From: Patiria pectinifera
Taxonomy: Eukaryota > Echinodermata > Asteroidea > Valvatida > Asterinidae
Assembly (NCBI GenBank): GCA_029964075.1
Contig: CM057141.1
Span: forward strand, 15,376,001-15,440,000
Length of the DNA stretch: 64,000 bases
Direction: 5' to 3'
The notes under the pieces were generated by a model. The model was not told the origin of the DNA, did no database searches, and worked only from the letters and a program-made list of their open reading frames with translations. Positions 1 through 12,188 of this stretch are shown here, one piece after another (the first letter of the stretch is position 1; each line of letters starts with the position of its first letter). The translations under genes were made by a program, and so were the position numbers.

Positions 1-501
1 TAAGATGTCTCAAAACTGCCAAACTCACTGGTTTGACTGGAATCCTGCTGCTGCACAATTTTAACGTGTAACGTGTAAGGTCAGCCACTCCACGAGTTAA
101 CCTTTAACCTTACTAGACTGTTTGCCTGTCACATGTAAACACGACAGGGCATGAATCTCCCAATATATTTTAGCCAATACTGTGCCCGTGGGCAAATGAA
201 CACTTAACCTTACCAGAATGACAGATTCTCAAGATAACTCGAGCATTTTAGTGCACTCAATACACAAACAGGAATGTGTTTAAATTTTTTTTTCCTTTTT
301 CATGTCTATAAAATCTTTTGTCTTGAATTTTATTTTTTAAGGGCATCTGCATCTGCACTTCCTAGAAAGGCACCTATGCTGATGTTTACGCTGTAAATCT
401 TTGTACTCGGTATTCCGGAGTTGCAGGGGCCCCACCACCTCCCTAGGTCAGCTTTCTTGGTCCTTTATGAGATCAGTTAAAAAGAAGAGGCAAAAACTCA
501 C

Positions 502-589
502 CGGGCAATTGAGTTGCTGTATCTGGTTTGATGAGTGGCTCTCCAGGATGAGTTGACTGTGTCTTACATGAGCTAGCTTTAATCTTAAC
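502..589 (-). CDS. candidate internal exon, unrecognised gene
   Basis: On the minus strand an 88-nt open stretch sits between a CATGCAG acceptor and a G|GTGAGT donor, the best splice pair near the left edge. In phase 0 it encodes 29 residues beginning VKIKASS; phase 2 is also open (LRLKLAH), so the frame is undecided; phase 1 stops immediately. It probably belongs to the same leftward gene as the exons at 3.7, 5.6 and 10.1 kb. Those end in phase 1 at 3726, which cannot join directly to this exon, so at least one more exon must lie between. No protein family is recognised. Confidence 0.35.
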
Positions 590-759
590 CTGCATGACGC
601 CCTTTTTAAAATAAAAATTTATTTACATTACGGTGGCATCAATTTTGCCAGTGTTAATATATATTTTCTTTTACTCTGCAGACCATCCAAATAATGCCAT
701 AATTGATCATAAAATTGATCTTTGGGGCTACAGTTAGTTTTAAGCAAGTCTACACCAGC

Positions 760-870
760 CTTGTGGTCTGGAGCATTAAAGATATAGACCATCATTTGTA
801 AATTGTGCATTTTGTTTGTTTGAAGCAACATTAGTGCTCAAATTCTAAAGAAGGGTGCTGAACAACTAAC
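760..870. repeat. dispersed repeat, copy 1
   Basis: The reverse complement of this stretch closely matches 31834-31950. Shared words include ATCAGGTTAGTTGTT, GCACCCTTCTTTAGA and GTTGCTTCAAAC. It therefore looks like a dispersed repeat, which argues against the 67-codon open frame that overlaps it being a gene. Confidence 0.6.
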
Positions 871-1209
871 CTGATGAAGTTTCAGCTCAGCTTCAGCTGT
901 ATATTTCGAGAAAAACAGCATTCTAGGATCTCGATTTCAAATCAAAAGTTGCTGAATCATGTTTTGAATTGGGCCTGAATTCAGCGCCGCAGACACGTAG
1001 TCACTGAGCTGATTGCAGCTACGCGCTGCGCGCACCGATCCGACGAATTATAGAAACCGCGCGTGTGTGCGTCGTGCCAACGCTTGTGCCCACTTTGCCT
1101 ATTGAAAAAACCGAACTACTAACGAAAATTTCCAACGGTGCTTCTTAAGACGCACCGTTGGAAAGGCCTTCTTTCGCTGATTTCTTCAAAATGACAGCTT
1201 GGCAGAAAG

Positions 1210-2193
1210 CAGAGATGAAACTGGCATATGGCAAAAAAATCGGAAAATAGGCCGAACAAATACATGTCCGAAATCTGGGCCGCGCTGCAGTTACACACAT
1301 GTATGCATGTACAATACACTAAATGCCCAATTTCCGGACACCAACTTCTGCTTTATTTTCGATTCAAACAAAATTTTACGATGAAAAAAAAAATGGTCAG
1401 TGTTTTCAATGCATAAAATGCCTGAATTCCGGTTAGAGTAATGGAGTCATCAATAAAGAAGTTCACTTCTTACTTGAAAAAGTCGAGAGAAAAGTCCGAA
1501 AGACAAGGGCACCTTTCATAGACAGTGCTTCAATCATGTCCATGATTCAACCACACAACTCCACTACTCCACTTGCATTCAAACATGGGATAAAAAAATC
1601 AAGCATTATCATCTTTCTCTTCCAACAAATGCCAGTGAAATGTTTTGATAATGCTCTCTTCGCTATCCTCGAGATAATCATCATGATTTTTAAAGCATTG
1701 CATTTTGTGCAACTAAATCTGAAACCTCCAAAAATTGCACAACATAATGATTTTATCCACTGGCACTGGATCGTTCACAAGGCTATCCGTTCCCGACTGG
1801 CCATGTGCTAGCGGACGGTACGGTGCGGTACGTACGCTGGTACCATTGCATATTCGCACGCACGTGCGACACAGTGATTTTTCCATGTCACCTGTCAATG
1901 TTTAACCTTTTGTCCAGCCGGAGAAGGCTCCGATCAGTGTTATGCCCTGTGTTTCTACCGTTGAAACACTCCAATAACGACTGGTGAAAGAGATTAAAAC
2001 TACGTTCGCGATGATTTTAACGTGCCATTTCCATCGACTTTTCTCCGAAATTATGGTTGAAATAAAATGACATTTTGTGAAAAAATCATTAGAAAATCAA
2101 ATTTTTTGGGACGCACTGTAAAAAAATCGGAAATTTCGTTGGAAAATTCAAAAAGTCGTATTTCCGATTAAAATCGGAAAAGTTTCATCTCTG
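1210..2193. mobile_element. hAT-like non-autonomous DNA transposon (984 bp)
   Basis: The ends are inverted copies of CAGAGATGAAACT. A perfect 6-bp direct repeat AGAAAG flanks both ends (1204-1209 and 2194-2199). A terminus starting CAG is typical of hAT elements, though the classical hAT duplication is 8 bp. The interior has no transposase frame; its subterminal parts are rich in AAATCGGAAA-like words. Superfamily assignment is an inference from the termini only. Confidence 0.5.
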
Positions 2194-2768
2194 AGAAAGA
2201 ATAATTTCACAGGGAGTTTAGTCCCTTTACTATCTTTCAACCAAGTATGTTTTTCAACAATACATACGCCAGCTATGTTTTGGATGGCTGCAAATGATGG
2301 ACTATAGCTTTAATACGAGCGCGTGAGGTACCATACATGTATGTACATTGTACAGAATTTTTCGGCTCGGCCTGCCAGATTCGCCAAGTCTGGATTTGAT
2401 TCAGCTTCTTAATACCGCCCTCTATCACTGATACAGCTTAACTGCACGCGCCGGGGAAATAATCCAAACCAGTCTGGAGGTAATTCTGCAGGTTGTAGGT
2501 TCGAGTCCAGCCTTGGGATATGGAGTGTGTCTGTGTCTTTAGGCCTATATGTACACACTTGCAACCACGTCCCTTTACCTTCTTTGTGTGTTCTGTAGAC
2601 TGTTCAACATCCCAGCTCCTAGCTCTCAATTCTATCACTCGAAGTAGTTGCATCCTAGTAGTCGGTCTCTTACTGGTGTCCAGGACTAGGATGCGTAGTG
2701 TCTGAAAGATCTGATCCATATCAGCTAACCACAGACAGAAAGGTTACACATGTTTAATCAGGCTACAG

Positions 2769-3458
2769 TGCGATGCAATTGCAAGAAGGAAGCAGAGTAG
2801 GGCCCCATCACCACATTCTCCATCTTTTGCTCAAGAAGTATACAGCCATCATGATGAGTACACCTCTAAATAATAAAGATACAGCTATTTGGGATGCCCT
2901 CAGGCAGGATGCTGCTCTTCAAGATACTGGGGAAGAGACCAGCACCCAATTTCACGAAACTCATCGTACCTTACGATGCATCGCAGCGCTGCGACGCGTT
3001 GTATCCCTACGATGCGTCGCAGCTGTGACGCGTCCTGCGATCCATTTCACAAAACACGTCGTAAGTGCGAAGCATTGTAGGTGTGTTTTTAATACAATTT
3101 ATAGTAGAACTTACGACGCGTTCAACACACCGCAACTTTCGTGAAATGGATGATACGACGCGTTGCGAGTTGCGACGTGTTACACGTCGTAACTCGAGTG
3201 GAGACGCGTCGCAGCGCTTCGTGAAATCGGGTGCTGCACTGAAGGGGATTTCAGCAGTAGTAATGACGATTCCTGATTAAACCAATCCAAGAGGATGGGG
3301 TCGGATGTTTTAGAAGCCAATGAAACTGCAAATGCCGTACTGGGGAATAGAGCTGTCAGTGACATAATAGAGTCACAGGCGTTGCTAGACAATTTTGAAT
3401 CTGTGGGTTCCATCATGAAATTTGCCAACGGACCGTCACGCAAAATGAGTGTGATTTA
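2769..3458 (+). pseudogene. disrupted coding exon, unrecognised protein
   Basis: After a possible acceptor (GGCTACAG) a protein-like frame starts AMQLQEGSRVG and runs to the edge of the 295-bp TIR element at 2941. Beyond that element, about position 3249, an acidic/serine-rich frame (GDFSSSNDDS) continues, meets an in-frame TGA at 3277-3279, then stays open to TAA near 3459 (from SKRMGSDVLEAN to FANGPSRKMSVI). Taken together this looks like one exon broken by a transposon and one stop, or a retrocopy. It lies on the strand opposite to the leftward gene whose intron may hold it. I do not recognise the family, and the join across the insertion is inferred. Confidence 0.35.
2941..3235. mobile_element. 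CpG-rich MITE with ~18-bp TIRs
   Basis: The two ends are near-perfect inverted repeats: AGCACCCAATTTCACGAA at the left, and its complement with one mismatch at the right. The interior is unusually CpG-rich and full of variants of CGACGCG and GATGCGTCGCAGC, so the element can fold on itself extensively. No coding capacity. It interrupts a protein-like open frame. The target duplication is ambiguous (GCAC is possible). Confidence 0.65.
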
Positions 3459-3725
3459 ATGACTTCCACCCACCCAATGATCCCTTTAACTCCACTTCTA
3501 ATTTCCTCCACAGATAAATGCATGGTTAATTACGTTCATAAGACCAAACAAAAAAGGCCTGCAAAATGACACTTGCATGTAGACAAGTCTAATCCACAAG
3601 TAACATGCAGTCAGTCAGTCTATAATTGCAATCATCCCTTTATTACCACCTGCTGAAGTATCACTTGAGAATTCTCTTTAGGCAATCCTGTACAATGGAC
3701 CAATATTGTGTACACATGTACTTAC

Positions 3726-6700
3726 ATTTAACATAATTCTCCAGTTCTTTACCGTAAGCCTTCAGCAGAAAACAGAGATTGGCAACGGCAAATTCAAAAT
3801 GACGAGGATTTGCAACGGTCAAGGAGGAATGGCAGTCCTGAAGAGACTTCCATAAGCTGTGTGTGTCTTTGCAGTTTGACGTCTTGGATGGGGGCTGAGA
3901 CGAAACGGGGATGGGCTGTTTGGAGTGAGTGCAGCATGCCTTCATCTCTTGCTTCAATGTCTTGGGGTGAAAAGAAAAGAACAGTTTCCGAAAGGATGAT
4001 TACAAGACTTACGTTTTCAAAAAGCATGTGTTTTAAAAAAGTGTGCAGTTATCTGGTAAAAACCATGACTGTTTTGTACATTATGGGCTCTGTGCGCCAA
4101 TAAAAGAGGGCGCCCTTTTACCAAGCAACGACGTCCCATGGGCGGGACATTTAGCTGGTTGACGCGCACCGTTCCTTGTGTGTGCCGCACGTACACCAGG
4201 GGATTTGTACTATGTACACACAGTGGTACGGCCGCGCGTCGCGGCAAAATTGCAGTCAGGCAAGATGGCGTTGGTCGGTCGGTCACCCCAACTGTTCCTT
4301 CTTTGCCGGTGAGGGGGTACTTGTGAACGGAGCGGATATGGCAATTGTGTACACATAGTTACAGGGCCCGATCATACTATGAGAAAACGGAAGTCCACTT
4401 TTAGCTTGTTTGACTTACATGCATCAACTATAGTAAGGCCATTCAAAATGGATTTTTAGGTTTTCATCACTGCCCGCCCCGATTTTCATGCCCGCCCCAA
4501 TGTTTAATATTTTTAATTTTTTTTGCAAGAATGGATTTTGAACTATTTTCTCCCATAAGGAGTATTTTATCAGAAACATTTTCTCACATATACTCCGGCA
4601 ACTCCGTTTTTCAACATCGCATGGCGCATAAATGCATGAGCCATGCATGCACATATGATTATGCGGACACTGGTTCCCACCGCCGTCTGAGACGTGGCTA
4701 GACAAAGCAAGAATAATGAAAGGGGTGAAAGCCAGCGTTGCACAAGGCCAAATCATGACCGAACAGATTTTGAAGAATCAGACGTAACAAATTTCTGACG
4801 CAAACAGCTAGCGTTGGAAATAATCGAAACTATCAAAAATCTTTAATCCTAAGTTCACTACCATGGGCTCCATTTGGCATCAGAGTTCAATGACACTTCC
4901 TTACCCTGGCTCCTCTTGACACCAAGTCATTTTACACAAATGGCTGCATTGTGTGAATATAAATAATGATTTTCCCTGCCCATCCCCAATGCAATGTTGA
5001 TAGTAGCCTTTCGCCAAGGCCATCGTGGCTTAACTTGCCAGCATCAGACAAAGCGGTGAAAACGCGAAGCGACTGGAGCGGGAGACCACACACAAAGGAG
5101 CCTATAGACTGGCCAGTCATCATACTGAGGCAAGGCTTTTACTGCAGTTGATCGCACATGGAAGCTGAGACATACGTGAATTGATACATTAACCCCAACC
5201 CCTTGGGCATATTTACTAGAATATATCCTGAATCTGCCAAAATCCATCAATTTTGCCGTGCAAAAAGATTTTGGTGGCCAGCGATTCCATCAGAATGCAC
5301 CAGTTAGCCGGGAATAAATCTCAGCTGTTAAGATCCTGAATCCATCAAAGTCCCCCAACTGCTCAATATGGAGACTGTATCTTGAATCCATCAAAATACT
5401 GCGGTACAGCTAGTCTTCATGTCCTGAATCCATCAAAATCCCCCAACGTTTTCAATACGGAGGTATCCTGAATCTGCCGAAATCACAAATTTGTTGAACT
5501 TTCATGACAAATCAGATTTTGAGGGGAAATACTGTTAGTTTTGAAATGAAATTTCAAAAAGGCAGAATTCTGATTAAAATAAAAAAACTAGATTTCATAG
5601 CTGTTTAAACAAAAAAGAAGGAAATACTGATTGTTCATACCTCTGCTTCTACAGTTTTACCCAAGCCTTGTAATTTCTTTGGGCTTCGTGGTCCGAGAGA
5701 CCCTGGAATGGTGTTGGCCCCTTTGCCAATCAATGAACGAGCAGAAAAACCACTGGTGTTCATGCATGCCATGTTGCTAGCTGCCTTGCCTGAATCACTC
5801 AACATCTGTAGGAAAAAAAAGGGAAAAAATAATTCCTTTGTAAATACAACTCACACCAGTACGACCATACATGGAGTGTGATCTAGTTCACTCCATACTT
5901 TGGATTCACTGAAAAAAAACTTTATATCAACAAACTTCAACTTATTTATGAATATTATGAAATAAAAATTGGGTCTACGTAACACTCAGTTTACAGTTGT
6001 AAGGAGCAACTTATGTCAACCCAAACAGCTTTTTGTTACAAAAAGGCAAACTTCATTGTGTTCATTTGCCACTGGCAAGTACTAGACTTTAATACAAACA
6101 TGTACATGTACATCAAATCTAAAAAATAATGTGTAGTGGGGATTAGCAAAACTATACATTTTTGAAAACGTTATGATCTGCTGAATCCAAAAACCAATGT
6201 TTCCATTTTTTTCTGACGCCATTATGTCCGCCATTTTGTGAGTAGTGTGGGCACCGCTCACGAATGGCAGTCTGAAACAGGTGTTATTATTAGTAAGATT
6301 AAAAGGGATACGTGACTAAGAACATTTTCACTATAATTCATAAAACCCTCCTATATTGGTAACTATCACAAATTATCAAAAATCTGGCCTCCACCTCTCT
6401 CGGTAGTAGGCCATCAGCCAGGGGGTTTGGTCAGTATCAAATGAGGGGAATAACGGTCATTGTGATTTTTGGCAAGGTATGCAGCAGTAGTTTGATAAAA
6501 TGGCATACCACATATACTTATTTGGCGACCATTTTAAAACAAGAGAAGCAATTTTAAAAGCGATAACACCCAAAAAACTGTCACCGCTCACACTACAAAG
6601 TTATCACACATTTTCCAATTCTAGATGTGTATACCTTGCAAAAACTTGCTATGAACACTGCTCTTTTTGACCATTTGATAACTGTGGCACAATTTTTGTT

Positions 6701-9700
6701 TTGGCCTTTAACTTTTGTTCAGGCTGGTCACCAAGTACCACAAATCCCTCAGGATTACAACCGTGTAACTAGTCCAGTCAATTTAGAACAAAACAGGGCC
6801 TGACCTAGAACAAATTGCAATGGAATTTATTTTAATGCTATCACGCTAAGGAAATATCACTATTTAACATACTGAAAATCTAATTTCATCAAAGGAGTGG
6901 AAAAGTGATTTTATTCACTTTTTTGCTTCTATTTTTTAACCATCTGTAAACAGTCGTATGGAGGGCGTCATGTTTTCTTTAGTGTCCATTACCCATCAGC
7001 AAATCTGTTTACATCACGTATGAGACTTTGCGAGACACAACTGATCACACCAATTATAAAAATGTATGGTAATTTACACTGTCGCCAAATACTATAGGAT
7101 ATTTTCTTGAAAAAAATTCAAGAAATTTGAGATTTTTTTTTCTGCCCGAATTATTTTTTGTTTAAAATAAATCTCTTTGTGCTCAATGAATCATTTGTTT
7201 CAGGGAAAATCTTTGCATAAACAGGTTTACTTGAAACAAGGCCAGGCAATGATATACAAAAAGAGATCCTTTTCATGTTAAAATTTAAGTGTCTACGCCA
7301 ATAGGCCGGAGTCCAATTTTAAATATCAGGGAAATTATCCGAAATCCAAGATTCGTGAGTTCGTTTTGTGATGAGTTAGGTCATTGGCATAAGTTATAAA
7401 TAACCTAAAAATTGTAAACAAAAAATTAATGTATACTAAAAAAAACTTACTGAAGACAAATTAACTGGATTGAAATCTTGCAGTGAAAATTTAGCTGAAT
7501 TCTGGGCTTTAGAGACAAAAAATTGGGCAGTGTCACAAGTGTATTACCTCTAAAAATAACGATGACGTCACATGTCCCGTGACCAACCAACTCACGTGTA
7601 TTATTAAAGGGACACTAGGTCCTGGAACAGCCCAAATTGGGCTACAAAACACGCTTTGAATGAGATGATGATAATCAGAAATAACATTTAAAAGTAGGAT
7701 ATAAACATCCACACAACTATCATTTCAAAACCGGGCGTTTTTGTGTTATTGCTGTATTATGCATGCGAGCACGAATTTCCGGGGTCCACTTTTGCGACCC
7801 CAGAAATTCGAGCTGTTTGGATGCTAGTTGTGATTTCATTCGTACGCGTAAAGTGTTCGCCTTTTGCGGACGTTCAAGAAACCACAACTTTTTGCATTGG
7901 TGATTGGTCACCGTGCGCTGTTCCCAAGACACACAACGTGTATAGCGTACACTGAGAACACGAAAAACGTATTCGTACTCCGTCATGTCCGATGTATACA
8001 AGCGGTTTTTTTTCGTCTTTTCTCGGGAACGGTAAGACATTAGGTTGGTTTCCTTTCAACCAGATGTTTGAAATAGGCTAAGTAAACAATCCAAAACATA
8101 ACATTTTCGGGGATTTCGGGACCTAGTGCCCCTTTAAGTTTTCAGAAGTTTTGATCTCTTTTAGCATTGTCAAGTTTCTGACATGTTTTGGCTAAGTTCT
8201 TGAACAGTCTTGTAGGAATTATCACTTGAAGTTTTGAGATTGTTTGTTTGAATTTGACAAGTGATAGATCAGGAACGTTAGAGTTCTGTTATTTTTGTAG
8301 GAAAATTGTGTTGTCACAAGAAGGTTGAATTGTTGACTTGGTTTTCTGTGTTTTATTTCTCCATGGTTTTCTTGACTGATTTTATTTAAGTGGTTGATTA
8401 ATGTATGTTATGATTGCCTTTTGATTATTAGATTGGATTATTTGTTGGTTTTTGATACTTGCTTTATTTTCTTTCGAAATCTGCTTTTAGTAGTTGGATG
8501 GAACATGTGGTTTCTTCATTACCCTTATTTTTTATTGAAGCCAAGAGGAGTGGTTTTCCTACAGACTTCTTTCTGATTAGTTTGCTATGTTTATTCATTA
8601 GTTAGACTTGTTCAAGCTGTTCATTTACTGTAGACTTGCCCTTCCTTTACTTTGTATTTAGCCACCTGTTTCATTTAGTTCACTTAATCTTTTTGGACCT
8701 GTACAAGTTTATTGTTGAGGATTGTGAATTTAATAGCCCCTTGTTGATTAGCTCTAGCTTGTTTGGAAGGAAGTGGCCACAGATAGACCTTATCTTGCTC
8801 ATTAAATATTCACAAGAGATTTTGGTGTTCTTGCTAAGACTGTTTATCAGGTCCACATGACATTGTTTATGTTACTCTAGACCTAGTGTAGCTTGAGTTT
8901 GTTTGCATTGTTTATTTGTTTATTATGTTTTTTTTTCTTTAACTTTAAGGTCCACTTATTATTACACACTGTGTTGGTTTTATGGTTTTAGTTTTGTTGG
9001 TTTTTAAGTTTCACTTTTTGGTTTTAAGTCTTCAGTTTCTTAATTTGAAGTTTCAGGTTTTAGGTTTTATTCTTTGCTTTTAGTTTCTGAGGTTTTTTTG
9101 GTTGAAGGTTTTGTAAATAATTCCTTTTGGTCCTTTTTGGTTTGAAATCTAGAATTGTGTCCCTTGTCTCTATTTATTCTAATTTCCTCGCGCCTTTTCC
9201 TTTTAAAATCCTGAATTTAGTTTAGTTTTTTTTTAGTAAATCCCCATTGAATCTTTAGTTTTTACTACTATGAGTAGGACTCTACGAATCGCCTTTTTTA
9301 ACATTTTAATATTTTTAAACATTTTTAACAAGGATGTTTCTCGAATTGAAGGTGAAATTTCTCTTTTCTTCCAAAAGGTATGTAAACCTAACCACCACCA
9401 TTTGTATTTCCAATTCCCACTGAAGCCTACAGGGTCGCATAAGGCAGTTTGAAGACTGTTTTGGGGGTGAAATCTGAAGATTTTGATTGGGGGTACGAGT
9501 GAAAATGGTCAAAAAAAGTATTAGGCCTAGTAACGCAATAAGGCTATGTACCTAGGCATGCTAGGACTCTACTATCACCCGACCATGTCCAAATGTTAAA
9601 AAAGGCTATTCTATCGTAGAGTCCTAGTTACTCGGACTAAGTTTTTACGAGTTCCCCAGACTATGTGACTAGGTCTAGGCCCTATCTATAGATTGTTTAT

Positions 9701-10089
9701 AAATTTGAACCTTAAGTAACTAAGCCAAGGCAATAAGTGTTCATACTTATCATAGTGTATTTCGAGTAATTCTGGGAAATTCGGCAGATTTTTGATAAAT
9801 CTGACAGTGACGGATTTTTGAAGTGAGTTTGAACAGAATTTTGCCATGACCTTCCTACAATCACCCTGCCCATGCCCTGTACACATTATCACAGTTGTAA
9901 CATGGCGTCTGGATACTTTCTTGCCAAATGCACGTATCACGCACTATTTACAAACAGGCTGTATACATACAGACTCTCTCGCAAGTTGTAGTCTCGCCAT
10001 AGAAAGTCATTTACTACAATTACAGCCCTGTTTGTAATTCACCCATATCCTGGCAATTTTAGGATCTAGCGAAGCCTACTTACCTCCAT
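3726..10089 (-). CDS. 5' part of an unrecognised multi-exon gene
   Basis: Three minus-strand exons join in phase. Exon 1 coding is only ATGGAG at 10084-10089, ending in an ideal GAG|GTAAGT donor. Exon 2 is 5641-5805 (165 nt, phase 0-0, beginning MLSDSGKAAS, acceptor CCTACAG, donor GAG|GTATGA). Exon 3 is 3726-3960 (235 nt, phase 0 to 1, acceptor after a pyrimidine tract, donor T|GTAAGT), ending LCFLLKAYGKELENYVK. The predicted N-terminus is Ser/Lys-rich, possibly disordered; the third exon looks helical and carries several cysteines. No signal peptide is visible. The gene continues toward the left edge, perhaps through the exon at 502-589. Further exons in the 4.3-kb first intron cannot be excluded. 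Family not recognised; the exon chain is inference. Confidence 0.4.
4095..4310 (+). promoter_or_regulatory. possible CpG-rich promoter and short first exon
   Basis: A GC-rich island in AT-rich DNA contains GCGCCAAT, an AATAAAAG TATA-like word and GGGCGGG. It is followed by CAAGATGGCG, which resembles the YY1-type initiator/translation-start context. That ATG (4265) opens a 15-codon frame (MALVGRSPQLFLLCR) ending at a good donor, CG|GTGAGG. It could be the first exon of a plus-strand gene, but no downstream exon was identified. Confidence 0.25.
5226..5490. repeat. degenerate ~45-bp tandem repeat
   Basis: Variants of TCCTGAATCCATCAAAATCC recur about five times (near 5226, 5333, 5380, 5421 and 5466), often followed by CCCAAC and an AATAC/TATGGAG segment. 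Copies are diverged. No coding potential is visible. Confidence 0.6.
5820..7600. other. AT-rich sequence without a recognised gene
   Basis: This is probably intron 1 of the leftward gene. Both strands are stop-rich. I see no convincing exon, only short words such as GTACATGTACAT at about 6105 and a CCGCCATTTTGTGAG stretch at 6228. Confidence 0.5.
7618..8133. mobile_element. MITE with TTAA target duplication (516 bp)
   Basis: TTAA occurs immediately outside both ends (7614-7617 and 8134-8137). The termini are inverted: AGGGACACTAGGTCC at the left against GGACCTAGTGCCCCT at the right. TTAA duplication is the hallmark of piggyBac-type insertion, though some other superfamilies also use TTAA or TTA. 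The interior has an inverted GAATTTC/GAAATTC pair around GGGGTCC but no transposase. Confidence 0.7.
8140..9270. other. strongly T-rich, strand-asymmetric non-coding stretch
   Basis: For over 1 kb the plus strand is dominated by T and G (many TTTTG, GTTTT and TTTAG words), with little A or C until about 9270. The few open frames (encoding Phe/Leu/Ile-rich peptides at about 8394 and 8636) are what this bias would generate. It lies in the presumed first intron of the leftward gene, where the transcribed sense strand would be A/C-rich. Confidence 0.5.
9690..9870. repeat. partial copy of the hAT element at 51981-52465
   Basis: The run GTGTATTTCGAGTAATTCT followed by GGCAGATTTTTGATAAATC closely matches the right part of the 52-kb element, and the similarity stops at CACCCTG, the same terminal sequence. 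No left terminus was found here. Confidence 0.5.
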
Positions 10090-10260
10090 GCGCTGTCTTG
10101 CTAGCTCTCTTACTCGGTACGGCCGGCGATCTTTGGGTACAACGCAACCACAACTTGGCGAAACTAAAACTGTTTCGATCAACCGCCGGCCGGCCACGTG
10201 TTATACTGTAGAGCGCCCTATCTCGCGAGCACGATACGATATGCGACGAGACGGGTGTTG
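10090..10260 (-). promoter_or_regulatory. CpG-rich promoter region of the leftward gene
   Basis: The DNA just upstream of the ATGGAG start is rich in CpG and GGCCGGCC-type words, unlike its AT-rich surroundings. It contains TCTCGCGAG at 10221-10229, a palindromic element known from TATA-less promoters in animals, and CCACGTG. No TATA box was seen. The transcription start probably falls within this stretch; that is inference from composition and position. Confidence 0.4.
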
Positions 10261-10520
10261 AATCGCATCAACGCAGCTTGTGAAATAACTATTGTCCAAT
10301 TACATGATATACAAATTTATGGACGCGGAACGCGCAAAATCTGAGACAAACAAAATAAAACTATTTTAGTTCAGTTTACAAAAACTCCACAGGGTTTTCT
10401 AAGGGGCGTGGCTAACTCGCAAACGGACTATCGCCAAGCCGTTTGCGAGTTAGCCACGCCCCTTAGACAACATGGTGGAGCCTCGCCGTTTGCGAGTTAG
10501 CCACACCCCTTGGATGGACA
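10260..10520. repeat. R1-family repeat carrying a perfect 28-bp inverted repeat
   Basis: Words such as ATCAACGCAGCTTG, ATTGTCCAATTACATGAT and AAATCTGAGACAAACAAA recur here and in the copies near 40.2, 49.3, 59.0 and 63.5 kb. The terminal word GGGGCGTGGCTAACTCGC is present in both orientations: 10399-10426 and 10439-10466 are a perfect inverted repeat around a 12-nt loop. A third, diverged inverted copy follows at 10484-10513. Confidence 0.7.
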
Positions 10521-11807
10521 ACCCTGCGGTTCGTTGGTGTGACGTCAGTTCAGTTTAAACCACGCCCACTTGCCATTTAAGAAGCATTGGAACCACTTGA
10601 AGTGCAACCCGAAGCTATAATATGGGCGTTATCAATCACGGGTGCGCGCCGGTGTGTGACGTTTTTACTCACGAACCGGATAGGGAGATTGGGGTACCCC
10701 TTCGTCTCATATCGTGCTGGGTATGATACGCGCCTTAGCCAATCGGAATCGACTAAGTTTACCGTAAATCGTGACGTCATTTAATTCCCAAATCAGGACT
10801 TAAACTGTGATTGGTCAAATCGAATGCAGTGTTTTGTAATCAATCATTGATCTCCATCCGGTTCGTTAGTAAAAAAAAAGGTCCTACACTCGCGCGCACC
10901 ACTCAGAACCGGTGTCATATGAAAATCCGACTCCTATGAAAATCGGACCCCTTTTTCCCTTTTATTGGTAAAAGGGAAAAAGGCTTGTAAAACGGCTTTA
11001 CTCAACTCCGGGAAGAGGGGCCAGGAATTGCCTCAGATTGCACCACAGAGCATCTAGAATCCAAAATTTCTCGGGGCCCTTAAGCGGGCCCCGGACCCCA
11101 CGCCGAAAGACATTCGCGCTCCGCGTATTTGTCGTCGGGGCAGGGCAGATGCCCTATACGCATCCTTGCAACAGTTTACAAACTAAGTCTATACAATTCC
11201 AACCTCGACCCCAGGGTGTCGAGCAGTACGCGCCCATCACTACCTGCTCTCTCACCCTGGTATTGGATCATTTGCATGTGCAAGATTTTTGAACACGTAT
11301 GCAAATGAGGAATAGTCTGGTGCCTGCATGTGCGTTACATTATCGTTCGTTTTTGTATGTGGTGTCTGGGGTAAAAAACAGAGTCAATTCGTCGCAGCGC
11401 GAGCACAGCGTGAGTTACGAAAACGCGATTTATTTAATTAAACTGTTACGACCTTATCGAGACAACATGCAGTATCACATCTTACTATAATTCCAGGAAT
11501 CTCTGTCTGTCTGTCTGTCCGTCGATTATCTCCAGAACCGGGCACCGTATGAAGTTGAAAATCGGCGGGTATATTTTTCGGGACAACAGAATGTGCAGTG
11601 CAAAGTTTGAAGTTGTTTGGACCAGCGGTTCTCGAAAAAGCTGCAAAAAGCAGTATTTTCTGAGGCAAACGTGGCAGTATATAGCTTAGAACATAACACC
11701 CGCACGCACTGCCGTTTTTTTCAATTGTTTACGTCATGTTTAAGCTAAAGCGCGCGTGCTCAATATGACGCAAACAATGCAAAAAGGACGGGCACGCGCA
11801 CGTGCAT

Positions 11808-12188
11808 CAGGCGCGGTTCTAGAACCAATATTTTTTTTTGGGGGGGGGGGCTAGCACGGTGGATCCAGAATTTTTTCAGGAAGGCGTGCTGAAATGTTGA
11901 CCGGTTATTTTTTCCAAACACTAAGGCCTCCGAAAATCAATAGTGGGCGCTCATGCCATATTTTCAATGGGGAACGCCAATAAATCCTAAAATCATTCAC
12001 ACTATATTAACTAATGCACCCTTGTCACGGCTATTTCTTCTTTAGGGGGAGAGCGTTCGCTAGTACATCACAATCCTTCTTTTTGCTAATGCAATTTTTT
12101 TTTTTACGGAATTTATTTTGGGGGGGGGCTAGACAAAATTTTTGGGGGGCTACAGCCCCCCCTAGCCCCCCCCGTAGAACCGCGCCTG
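11808..12188. mobile_element. hAT MITE with perfect 8-bp TSD (381 bp)
   Basis: Both ends carry CAGGCGCGGTTCTA in inverted orientation. The 8-bp duplication ACGTGCAT is perfect (11800-11807 and 12189-12196). A CAG terminus plus an 8-bp duplication is diagnostic of hAT. The interior has G-runs and C-runs that can pair (GGGGGGCTACAGCCCCCC at about 12145) and no coding frame. Confidence 0.85.

Noticed and set aside
628-831. 67-codon minus-strand frame as a terminal coding exon
   Set aside because: The start half overlaps a dispersed repeat also found at 31834-31950, and no splice pattern links it in phase to the neighbouring exons.
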